The notes: generated by a model not told the origin, from the sequence alone. A DNA stretch of 5,361 nt from Planctomycetota bacterium (GCA_026692885.1 JAPLNJ010001093.1:1-5361); one strand, 5' to 3'. Positions 1 to 4,773 are shown, numbered from the stretch's first letter. A program made the numbers and translations.

Positions 1-40
1 GGTAAGCTGCCCGTTTTCTGGGGCATCGCTGCACTCTGCC

Positions 41-154
41 CCAACTGAGGAACGAGCCGAACATGCGTGAGGACACGCCCGAGTCCGTCTGCCCGGAGGT
101 GCCAACGCCGGCAAACGCTTTCTCCACCTCGTCGAGCATGATCACACAAGGCGC
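41..154 (-). pseudogene. Fragment of a Ycf46-like AAA ATPase (Walker B region)
   Basis: Read on the minus strand, these 38 codons begin APCVIMLDEVEKAFAG and end RMFGSFLSW. The run of hydrophobic residues followed by DE, then EKAF, is a Walker B motif. The spacing to a serine/glycine-rich stretch and an RxFGSFLxW helix matches AAA ATPases of the Ycf46 kind, in which this block lies in the middle of the ATPase domain. No Walker A motif lies upstream and no sensor or arginine-finger region follows. After the tryptophan the frame stays open to the window edge but reads as unrelated, basic residues. Upstream the frame reaches a TGA near 209-211 with no good start. I therefore read it as a gene fragment truncated on both sides. 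A frameshift just after position 41, with the true sequence continuing outside the window, is the main alternative. Confidence 0.6.
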
Positions 155-186
155 CCCACCAGATGTCGGGCGAGAGACATGTGGGG
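154..186. repeat. Bulged 11-bp inverted repeat upstream of the esterase gene
   Basis: CCCCAC (154-159) and ATGTC (163-167) pair exactly with GACAT (176-180) and GTGGGG (181-186). This makes an 11-bp stem with a three-base bulge (CAG, 160-162) and an eight-base loop. It starts exactly where the AAA ATPase homology stops and lies about 30 bases before the first possible start of the esterase gene. No T-run follows on either strand, so it is not a classical terminator. It could be a leader structure, an operator or a rearrangement scar. Confidence 0.45.
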
Positions 187-217
187 TATCCTTATGGCAC
201 GAGGTTGAGAATCTTCA

Positions 218-1198
218 TTGAAAGGGACTGCTGTGCGAATCGACGGACAATCAGGAAAGACGGGCATGAGCCTGGCCGCAGGCGTTGTGCTGCTGCTCGC
301 TACGGGCGCCACCGCCGCTACAGCCGAGGGGAAGAAGGGACCGCTGAAGGTCTTCGTGCTGGCGGGCCAGTCGAACATGGAGGGGCAAGGCAAGATCGCG
401 GCTGACCCGAAGAGCAATGGTGGCAAGGGGAGCCTCCAGTACCTGGTCAAACAACCCGCCACGGCCGCCCGCTTCCAGCCCGTGGTCGATCGGGACGGCA
501 AGTGGATCGTGCGCGACGACGTGTGGATCTGGTACCTGGGCCGCAAGGGAAACTTGACGGTGGGCTACGGCGCCCGAGAAGACAGGATCGGCCCGGAATT
601 GGGGTTCGGCATCGTGCTGGGCGACTGCTTGGACAACCAGGTGCTGCTCATCAAGGTTGCCTGGGGAGGCAAAAGCCTGGCGCAGGATTTTCGGCCACCG
701 AGTTCCGGGGGGGAGGTCGGCCCGAGCTACAAGGAGCTGATCGGGCACGTCAAGGAAGTGTTGGCCAACCTCCAGACTCTTTTCCCCGACTACGATGGCC
801 GCGGCTACGAGCTGGCCGGGTTCGGTTGGCACCAGGGGTGGAACGATCGGATCAACCAAGCCTTCAACGACGGGTACGAGAAGAACCTTGCGAACTTCAT
901 CCGTGACGTCCGCAAGGACTTGGGTGTGCCGAAACTCCCGTTCGTGATCGCCGAGACCGGGATGAGTGGCCACGAAGAGCGTCACCCTCGTGCCCTGTCC
1001 CTGATGCGTGCCCAAGCCGCGGTGGCCAAGTACGACGAGTTCCAGGGCAACGTGGCATTTGTCGGCACGAAGGACTTCTATCGCCCGCCAGAGGAGTCTC
1101 CTTCCTCACAGAGCTACCACTGGAACAGCAACGCCGAAACGTACTACCTGATCGGCACGGCGATGGGCACGGCGATGAAGAAGCTCTGCGGGAAGTAG
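218..1198 (+). CDS. Secreted sialate O-acetylesterase-like protein (SASA domain)
   Basis: The product has 326 residues from TTG at 218. Its family (SASA, SGNH-like hydrolases) removes O-acetyl esters from sialic acids or, in many environmental bacteria, from plant or algal glycans such as xylan. Residues 45-60 contain VFVLAGQSNMEG, with the nucleophile expected at Ser52. WHQGWND at 204-210 is the family's third block, and YHWNSNAETYYLIG at 300-313 should carry the catalytic His301. About 20 hydrophobic residues ending ATAATA form a Sec signal, so the enzyme acts outside the cytoplasm. The start is uncertain. ATG at 266 has a good Shine-Dalgarno (AGGAAAG, six bases away) but gives a signal peptide with no positive N-region. 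TTG 218 or GTG 233 supply Arg/Lys but have weaker ribosome sites. I list the longest form. Length is normal for a single-domain member; exact substrate is unknown. Confidence 0.88.
   Translation: MKGTAVRIDGQSGKTGMSLAAGVVLLLATGATAATAEGKKGPLKVFVLAGQSNMEGQGKIAADPKSNGGKGSLQYLVKQPATAARFQPVVDRDGKWIVRDDVWIWYLGRKGNLTVGYGAREDRIGPELGFGIVLGDCLDNQVLLIKVAWGGKSLAQDFRPPSSGGEVGPSYKELIGHVKEVLANLQTLFPDYDGRGYELAGFGWHQGWNDRINQAFNDGYEKNLANFIRDVRKDLGVPKLPFVIAETGMSGHEERHPRALSLMRAQAAVAKYDEFQGNVAFVGTKDFYRPPEESPSSQSYHWNSNAETYYLIGTAMGTAMKKLCGK
253..259 (+). promoter_or_regulatory. Shine-Dalgarno favouring the ATG at 266
   Basis: AGGAAAG sits six bases before ATG 266 and is the best ribosome-binding site near the start of the SASA gene. 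If it is used, the protein is 310 residues and begins MSLAAGVVLLL. The absence of a Lys or Arg before the hydrophobic core argues against this start, so the site does not settle the question. Confidence 0.4.
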
Positions 1199-1209
1199 AG
1201 CAGGCGTCG

Positions 1210-1230
1210 GGCTGCCGTTTCGGGCCAGCC
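1210..1230 (+). terminator. Candidate hairpin terminator after the SASA gene
   Basis: GGCTGCCG (1210-1217) and CGG plus CAGCC (1221-1223, 1226-1230) form an eight-base-pair stem with a TTT loop and a two-base GC bulge, starting 12 bases after the TAG stop. Only two Ts follow directly, so intrinsic termination would be weak. Position is the main support. Confidence 0.35.
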
Positions 1231-1260
1231 TTGCTGCCGAACGTGTTCCTCGGCTGATGC

Positions 1261-1310
1261 CGCTTGATGGACTGCATTACGTGGACCATCAAAGCGTGAC
1301 CTACGGTCAC
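1261..1310 (+). promoter_or_regulatory. Tandem hairpins in the leader of the 1325 gene
   Basis: CGCTTGATGG (1261-1270) pairs with CCATCAAAGCG (1286-1296) over ten base pairs with one bulged A and a 15-base loop. Directly after it GTGACC (1296-1301) and GGTCAC (1305-1310) form a perfect six-base stem around TAC. The second stem ends two bases before the Shine-Dalgarno GGAAG (1313-1317) of the ATG at 1325. The pair could be an operator, an RNA leader, or a terminator for upstream transcription. No known riboswitch or T-box consensus is recognisable. Confidence 0.4.
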
Positions 1311-1324
1311 CCGGAAGACCAAAT

Positions 1325-1777
1325 ATGATCATCAATCGCAGAATATTTCTGGGAGCCACGGCTGGAATTGGGATCGGCAGCCTGGCCGGCATTACACCGG
1401 CCGTCCCTGCAGCTGGACTTGCCACGGGAAGGCTTGCCGCGGGTCCGATGCCCGACGAGTACGAACAGATCCTGGCGGCAACGCCCGATCTGAAGTACTT
1501 GGGCTGTCCACGGTCCTGGTCGGTGGTGGAGCAAGGGTTCCTGCCCATAGCTGCGGAGCGAGTGCTGATCCTGGTGCCCGAACACCGGCCCTGGCATCGT
1601 GATGCTGGGGACGGCTGGGCCGACGAGCACCGCGGCCTTCGGCAACGCCTGGGGGCGAAGTTGGCGGCGAAGGGGATGCCGCTCCGCGACGAGAAACTAG
1701 CCCTGTGCATTCGCATCGCCTTCGAGTTGGGGATGAGCAGCACGCCCTCGGCTGCCCGGACGGCGATATTTTCTTGA
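1325..1777 (+). CDS. Tat-signal protein of unknown family, probably frameshifted
   Basis: The 150-residue product starts at an ATG with a good Shine-Dalgarno (GGAAG, 1313-1317, seven bases away). Residues 5-20 read RRIFLGATAGIGIGSL, a twin-arginine export signal followed by a small-residue hydrophobic core, so a folded, exported protein is expected. The rest (about 40-135) is hydrophilic and mixed, with many G/C third positions, which supports coding. I do not recognise the family. The last residues (STPSAARTAIFS) look out of frame. Just downstream, the +1-shifted frame carries a coding-like tail ending at 1929, so this ORF is probably the front part of a gene of about 200 codons broken by a frameshift near 1735-1775. 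Tat substrates are often cofactor-binding enzymes, but no cofactor motif is visible here. Confidence 0.5.
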   Translation: MIINRRIFLGATAGIGIGSLAGITPAVPAAGLATGRLAAGPMPDEYEQILAATPDLKYLGCPRSWSVVEQGFLPIAAERVLILVPEHRPWHRDAGDGWADEHRGLRQRLGAKLAAKGMPLRDEKLALCIRIAFELGMSSTPSAARTAIFS

Positions 1778-1929
1778 ATCTGAAGTAACGCGGGTGGGAT
1801 GTCCGTTTGTTGAGTCCCGAGCATCGGCGGTTGGTGTTGGAGAGCGACAGGGTGGATGTGCTCTTGCAGAGCATGACCGACTGGCGGGCAACGCCGACGC
1901 CCAAGTGGATTCAGCCGGACGAGACGTAG
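1741..1929 (+). pseudogene. Detached 3' tail of the 1325 gene
   Basis: In the frame of position 1741 the translation is HALGCPDGDIFLNLK, a TAA at 1786-1788, then RGWDVRLLSPEHRRLVLESD and on to KWIQPDET and a TAG at 1927-1929. After the TAA the codons have G or C at nearly every third position, whereas the other two frames do not, so this stretch was under selection as protein. It has no start or ribosome site of its own and begins where the Tat-signal ORF loses coding character. The simplest reading is one gene split by a frameshift and carrying an extra nonsense codon. The family is unknown to me. A sequencing error could explain the frameshift, but the TAA would need a second explanation. 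Confidence 0.45.
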
Positions 1930-1931
1930 AC

Positions 1932-1945
1932 AGCGATTCGTCGCT
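1932..1945 (+). terminator. Short TTCG-loop hairpin after the stop at 1929
   Basis: AGCGA (1932-1936) and TCGCT (1941-1945) pair around a TTCG tetraloop, two bases after the TAG of the tail described above. TTCG loops are unusually stable. There is no T-run after it. Its position supports the idea that a real gene once ended at 1929. Confidence 0.3.
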
Positions 1946-2107
1946 AACAACGGAGCGAAATGCGGCGGTTCACATCCAGAAACCAACACTCCCGAACAGG
2001 TCGCCCGACACTTCGAGCACCGGCGTTGCCCGGAGTTGCCGCCCGATTTCGACTGACGGAAGAAATGCCGTCCATTCTTGGGCGTCGATCTGCCGCGGCC
2101 TGCCTGC
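1946..2107. other. Intergenic region between convergent genes
   Basis: No gene is supported here. The minus frame of the 2108 gene stays open for 45 codons after its TGA and ends at another TGA (1970-1972). A segment of it (EWTAFLPSVEIGRQL, then PVLEVSGDLFGSVG) looks protein-like. No start, ribosome site or strong terminator is present. The tail may be a relic or chance. Confidence 0.3.
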
Positions 2108-3118
2108 TCACGGTTTGCCGTAATCCATCGGCAGGAATTGCAGTCGCTCCCAAGGGAACCCGTTGAGGACCGCGTACACGGGCGTGCCCTGGAACAGGGC
2201 GGGATTCGGGTCGGCCTGTCCGAGCTTGGTGTAGGACTTGGGATTCTGTGCCCGGAGCGTAATGGCCCCGGCTTTGTCCCACACCACGAAGCCGTATTTC
2301 TGAGCGGCCTTCGCGATCATCCTGCCGACCGGGTGCATCTTGAGGGCGTCCACATCGACAGCAGGATCGAGACGGAATCGCAGACCTTCAGGAATCCTGT
2401 TCGGTGCGTCCTTCGGATTGTAGCCATCCGAGCGATTGGCCGGGTACGACACGACCTGACACTTCTCGGTATCCACCAGGGCGATGCCCAGCACGTGCCG
2501 GATCTCGCCATGCTGCAATTCTTCCGCCGTGATCTGGCCGCCCAGGAACGGCAAGCCGGTGGCCGTCGTGCCGTAGGGTTTCTGCCAGATACCCTGGTTC
2601 TTGGACACGTCCCGCATACAGCCGCCCCAGCAGGCTTGCCACTGGCCGTTGAGCTTGCGGGCCTGCCAGAACTCCCACAGCGTGTCGCTGGACGGCTGGT
2701 AGATCGTCATCTCCCCATCGGTCCCGTCAGCCGGTTCGGCGTAGTCTGGGATCGGGACGGCCTTCCATTGCTCCGCAAGCTTGGGGTCGGAGAAGCCTTT
2801 CTTCTGGCCGTCCCATTCAGCGACGCGGACGGTGACCGTGTTGGCATCCGCCACGTACACGGGGCTCGCGTAAGCAGTCAGATTGATGGAGACGGTGCCG
2901 TAGTAAGCCTTCTTCTGACGCACAAATTCGGCCACGAAGTTGGCCGAGTTGGGGTGCAGCGGCACGTCGGCGGGCAACGGTGTGTACCAGAAACTCGTCG
3001 GTGCGAAAATGGTGGTCGATTTCGCGGGCGGCTCTGCGGCAGTTGCCGCGTCGAAGCCGAAGTGACCGACCAGCAGGACAGCCAGGGTTGTCGGTAGCAT
3101 TGCGATCTGTTTGTTCAT
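2108..3118 (-). CDS. Secreted conserved protein of unknown function
   Basis: The 336-residue product begins at ATG 3118 with GGAG eight bases upstream. Residues 1-27 (MNKQIAMLP, a hydrophobic stretch, then AATA) are a Sec signal with likely cleavage after Ala27, so the mature protein is exported and soluble. The mature part has no further membrane segment. Notable blocks are DGEMTIYQPSSDTLWEFW at 134-151, ACWGGC at 162-167, HGEIRHVLGIAL at 203-214, EGLRFRLD at 244-251 and AAQKYGFVVWDKAG at 271-284. These aromatic and glycine-rich motifs resemble conserved secreted proteins of soil bacteria, but I cannot name a domain or reaction. Two cysteines (163 and 167) lie close together and might pair outside the cytoplasm. 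The start overlaps the stop of the deacetylase remnant by four bases (ATGA), which suggests the two were once translated as a coupled pair acting on the same polysaccharide. That link is inference. Confidence 0.8.
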   Translation of the reverse strand: MNKQIAMLPTTLAVLLVGHFGFDAATAAEPPAKSTTIFAPTSFWYTPLPADVPLHPNSANFVAEFVRQKKAYYGTVSINLTAYASPVYVADANTVTVRVAEWDGQKKGFSDPKLAEQWKAVPIPDYAEPADGTDGEMTIYQPSSDTLWEFWQARKLNGQWQACWGGCMRDVSKNQGIWQKPYGTTATGLPFLGGQITAEELQHGEIRHVLGIALVDTEKCQVVSYPANRSDGYNPKDAPNRIPEGLRFRLDPAVDVDALKMHPVGRMIAKAAQKYGFVVWDKAGAITLRAQNPKSYTKLGQADPNPALFQGTPVYAVLNGFPWERLQFLPMDYGKP

Positions 3119-3303
3119 GGGTGGTTCTCCAGATACTCCGAAGGCGTCAGGAACACACAGCCCCTGGCCTTCAGGAACTCAATGATCTTCACGAAACCGT
3201 CCCACCGCTTGTCATCCCAGGCATTGGGATGATTCACAGTTATCTCCTCGTGGGTTGTTCGAATCAAATCGATGGCCATCTTACCAGGGTGAAACTCCGT
3301 GGC
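3115..3303 (-). pseudogene. C-terminal remnant of a polysaccharide deacetylase-like gene
   Basis: The minus frame from about 3303 reads ATEFHPGKMAIDLIR, then EEITVNHPNAWDDKRW and FLKARGCVFLTPSEYLENHP. A histidine-proline turn (His at 3229-3231), a following amphipathic helix and a final FLKxRGxxFxTPxEYL segment match the end of NodB-type (CE4) polysaccharide deacetylases, which de-N- or de-O-acetylate glycans. The N-terminal domain with the metal-binding Asp and His-x-x-x-His motifs is absent. Upstream of about 3303 the open frame continues to 3438 but becomes low-complexity residues overlapping the rubrerythrin leader. ATG 3279 could give a 54-residue peptide, but its nearest GGAG is too far for an efficient site. 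The stop overlaps the start of the 2108-3118 gene as ATGA. I consider the family call likely but not certain because so little is left. Confidence 0.5.
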
Positions 3304-3330
3304 CAACGCTGGCGGGCCTGCGGCCGAAGT

Positions 3331-3338
3331 AAAGGAGG
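3331..3338 (+). promoter_or_regulatory. Very strong Shine-Dalgarno upstream of rubrerythrin
   Basis: AAAGGAGG matches the 16S anti-Shine-Dalgarno almost completely and lies six bases before a TTG at 3345. That TTG opens a 26-codon frame ending at TGA 3423-3425, just before the ribosome site of rubrerythrin. It could mark a leader peptide, be left over from a deleted gene, or be chance. Confidence 0.3.
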
Positions 3339-3344
3339 CACGAC

Positions 3345-3425
3345 TTGATTCGTCAGCTGGCTCATGGGCCGCTTCGCAGGGCCGGCCTAGGTGGTAAGAT
3401 GTCGCCTTCATCAACCCCAGCATGA
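3345..3425 (+). CDS. Possible 26-residue leader peptide before rubrerythrin
   Basis: From TTG 3345 the frame reads MIRQLAHGPLRRAGLGGKMS and ends SPSSTPA. It is basic, with no recognisable domain and no run of a single amino acid as seen in attenuator peptides. Its support is the near-perfect AAAGGAGG six bases upstream and a stop placed 13 bases before the rubrerythrin ATG. A stem of about seven base pairs (GGCCG 3367-3371 with CGGCC 3383-3387, extended by one G-T and one T-A pair) lies inside it. Third positions are not clearly biased. It may equally be a chance open frame at a deletion junction. Confidence 0.2.
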   Translation: MIRQLAHGPLRRAGLGGKMSPSSTPA

Positions 3426-3438
3426 GAAAGGGAGCCAC

Positions 3439-3939
3439 ATGTCAACCCAGGACAATCTTCAGGCCGCGTTTGCCGGTGAAAGTCAAGCCAATCGCAAGTA
3501 CCTCGCCTTCGCAGCCAAAGCCGAGGCGGAAGGCTTCCCGCAGATCGCCAAGCTATTCCGGGCCGCGGCGGCGGCCGAAACGGTTCACGCCCACGCCCAT
3601 TTCCGGGTGATGAACGGCGTTGGCGATACGAAGACAAACCTCCAGGCCGCCATTGAGGGCGAGGGATACGAATTCAAGGAGATGTATCCGGCCTTCATCA
3701 AGGAAGCCGAAGCGGAAGGCAACAAGGCAGCCTTGATTTCCTTCCGCAACGCCAACACGGTCGAGAAGACGCACTACGACCTGTACAGCCAAGCGTTGGC
3801 GACACTGGAGGCCGGGAAGGACCTGACGCCCACCGCCATGTACGTCTGCGATGTCTGCGGCCACACCGTCGAAGGCGAGGCTCCAGACAAGTGCCCGGTC
3901 TGCGGGGCACCGAAGAAGCGGTTCACGGAAGTGGCGTGA
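3439..3939 (+). CDS. Rubrerythrin
   Basis: The 166-residue cytoplasmic protein reduces hydrogen peroxide using electrons from NAD(P)H through a rubredoxin-type site, protecting against oxidative stress. Residues 1-125 form the ferritin-like four-helix di-iron domain. Candidate iron ligands are Glu14 (GES), Glu47 and His50 (ETVH), Glu78 or Glu81 (EFKEMYP), and Glu109 and His112 (EKTH). The C-terminus carries a rubredoxin-like iron site with Cys137, Cys140, Cys152 and Cys155 (CxxC, 11 residues, CxxC). All expected ligands are present and the length is slightly below classical rubrerythrin. I chose ATG 3439, preceded by GGGAG four bases away, over an in-frame ATG at 3391 that adds 16 unrelated residues. 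Four bases separate its stop from the next ATG, so co-transcription with the phosphatase is likely. No clear promoter or PerR box could be recognised. Confidence 0.96.
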   Translation: MSTQDNLQAAFAGESQANRKYLAFAAKAEAEGFPQIAKLFRAAAAAETVHAHAHFRVMNGVGDTKTNLQAAIEGEGYEFKEMYPAFIKEAEAEGNKAALISFRNANTVEKTHYDLYSQALATLEAGKDLTPTAMYVCDVCGHTVEGEAPDKCPVCGAPKKRFTEVA

Positions 3940-3943
3940 TGCC

Positions 3944-4222
3944 ATGAATCACACACACCCACTTTTCATCCTGATCGTTGGGTTCGGTGGTTGGAGCCTC
4001 TCCGGGATGTCGGCCATCGCGGCGGCCGGGGAGCCGGACCAGGCGATCGTGATATCGGCGGCGATCCCCTCGCTCCGCACTGACAACCACACTATCAACG
4101 AGGCGTTCCGCATCGCGATTGGCGATCTGAGGGGGAACGTCCAGCCGTTCAAGGACGGCCTGTTGGAGCGTCCGATGCCGGTGATTGCCAAGAGTGGCCG
4201 ATTTGGAACGGAGGCCAGATGA
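3944..4222 (+). CDS. Short signal-peptide protein, possible 5' stump of a secreted enzyme
   Basis: The 92-residue frame starts four bases after rubrerythrin. Residues 1-28 (MNHTHPLFILIVGFGGW through AIAAAG) form a Sec signal, so it is predicted to be exported. The remaining 64 residues include INEAFRIAIGDLRGNVQPFK and GLLERPMPVIAKSG. They read like the first helix and loop of a larger enzyme, in my judgement perhaps an alpha/alpha-barrel glycosidase, and the sequence then ends abruptly (RFGTEAR). The stop overlaps the start of the phosphatase gene as ATGA, and the phosphatase ribosome site lies inside it. The G/C-rich third positions support translation. It has only a weak ribosome site (GGAAG, 12 bases from the ATG), so it may depend on coupling to rubrerythrin. 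A genuine small exported protein is the alternative. Confidence 0.5.
   Translation: MNHTHPLFILIVGFGGWSLSGMSAIAAAGEPDQAIVISAAIPSLRTDNHTINEAFRIAIGDLRGNVQPFKDGLLERPMPVIAKSGRFGTEAR
4210..4214 (+). promoter_or_regulatory. Shine-Dalgarno of the phosphatase gene
   Basis: GGAGG lies four bases before ATG 4219 and inside the last codons of the preceding ORF. The phosphatase can therefore be translated independently even though its start overlaps the upstream stop. Confidence 0.6.
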
Positions 4223-4659
4223 AGACCGTGCTCTTTCTTTGTAGCGGCAACTACTATCGCAGCCGGTTTGCCGAGCACTTGTTCAACGCGATTGCCGATC
4301 GGGACCATTTGCCGTGGCAGGCAGACTCCCGCGGGCTGGTCGTAGGGCGGGCAGGCAACATCGGGCCGATTTCCCGGTACGCCATCCGCGGACTGGAGCA
4401 ACGTGGGATTCACCTGAACGGCAACATTCGGTTCCCGGACCAGGTCACGGAACAGGACCTGGGCCGGGCGAACTTGGTCATTGCCTTGAAGGAAGCCGAA
4501 CACCGCCGGATGCTGGCGGAACAGTTTCCCGCCTGGGTGGAGCGAGTTGAGTATTGGCACGTCCACGACCTGGACTGTGCCGAGCCCGAAGATGCCCTGG
4601 CTCAGTTGGAGCGTGAAGTCGTGGCGTTGTCGTCGCGGTTGCCGGCTACTTCCGCCTGA
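4219..4659 (+). CDS. Low-molecular-weight protein-tyrosine phosphatase family protein
   Basis: The 146-residue cytoplasmic protein begins MKTVLFLCSGNYYRSRFAEH. Cys8 and Arg14 form the C-x5-R phosphate-binding loop followed by Ser15, at the extreme N-terminus as in all low-molecular-weight tyrosine phosphatases. The loop carries Tyr-Tyr where classical members have Ile-Cys. ADSRGL at 35-40 and RFPDQVTEQDL at 71-81 fit the family's strand and helix order, and NLVIALKEAEHRRML at 85-99 is the usual hydrophobic strand and helix. The classical DPY general-acid loop is absent; Asp117 or Asp119 in WHVHDLDC is the probable acid. In bacteria such enzymes often regulate tyrosine kinases controlling exopolysaccharide, but no kinase lies in this window. 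The catalytic set is not that of arsenate reductase, and no ars genes are nearby. Length is typical. Confidence 0.9.
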   Translation: MKTVLFLCSGNYYRSRFAEHLFNAIADRDHLPWQADSRGLVVGRAGNIGPISRYAIRGLEQRGIHLNGNIRFPDQVTEQDLGRANLVIALKEAEHRRMLAEQFPAWVERVEYWHVHDLDCAEPEDALAQLEREVVALSSRLPATSA

Positions 4660-4665
4660 GAGCCA

Positions 4666-4696
4666 CGCCAGCGGCAGATGCCCTCGGCCGATGGCG
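4666..4696 (+). terminator. Candidate terminator hairpin after the phosphatase gene
   Basis: CGCCA and CGGC (4666-4670, 4672-4675) pair with GCCG and TGGCG (4687-4690, 4692-4696). That gives nine base pairs with one G-A mismatch and an 11-base loop, starting seven bases after the stop. No T-run follows on the plus strand, so it may act as a stem-only or bidirectional terminator between the two convergent genes. Confidence 0.4.
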
Positions 4697-4699
4697 AAT

Positions 4700-4770
4700 C
4701 GAAAAAGCCAAAGGGGGCGTATAGAGTTCGCCCGTCACGTCCTCGCGGGTATCAGACCGAAAAAGCCAAA
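4700..4770. repeat. 13-bp direct repeat in the convergent intergenic region
   Basis: CGAAAAAGCCAAA occurs at 4700-4712 and again at 4758-4770, identical and 58 bases apart. On the minus strand each copy gives a GGCTTTTTCG stretch. The two copies flank the hairpin at 4715-4733. It may be part of the minus-strand terminator or a short duplication. Confidence 0.6.
4715..4733 (-). terminator. Candidate terminator of the 4774 gene
   Basis: GGGCG (4715-4719) and CGCCC (4729-4733) form a five-base stem with a nine-base loop. On the minus strand it lies about 40 bases beyond the TAG stop and is followed by CCTTTGGCTTTTTCG, a T-rich tract interrupted by GGC. It is the most terminator-like structure for the leftward gene, though the stem is short. 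Confidence 0.35.
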
Positions 4771-4773
4771 CGA

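Noticed and set aside
1..48. Plus-strand tail reading GKLPVFWGIAALCPN before a TGA, possible end of an upstream gene
   Set aside because: It is too short to judge and conflicts with the clear minus-strand ATPase fragment beginning at 41.
251..1015. Minus-strand open frame opposite the SASA gene (254 codons)
   Set aside because: The plus strand carries a complete SASA domain with catalytic motifs, so this is a GC-driven shadow.
1941..1960. TAACAACGG motif reminiscent of an integron attC end
   Set aside because: The bases before AAC do not fit the attC R-type consensus and no partner site or integrase is present.
1144..1989. Minus-strand open frame of 281 codons across the Tat gene region
   Set aside because: Its translation is rich in Arg, Ser, Pro and Cys with no domain, and it runs through the end of the SASA gene. 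The plus strand shows the coding bias.
1794..2123. Plus-strand frame of 109 codons downstream of the Tat gene
   Set aside because: Third positions in this frame are not G/C-biased, unlike the neighbouring frame up to 1929, and no ribosome site precedes it.
2078..3097. Long plus-strand open frame opposite the secreted protein gene (339 codons)
   Set aside because: It is the antisense shadow of the 2108-3118 gene. The minus-strand product has a signal peptide, a ribosome site and coherent motifs; the plus translation has none.
3372..3400. TAAGAT at 3395-3400 as a -10 box for rubrerythrin
   Set aside because: The expected -35 position holds CTTCGC, which is too poor a match to call a promoter.
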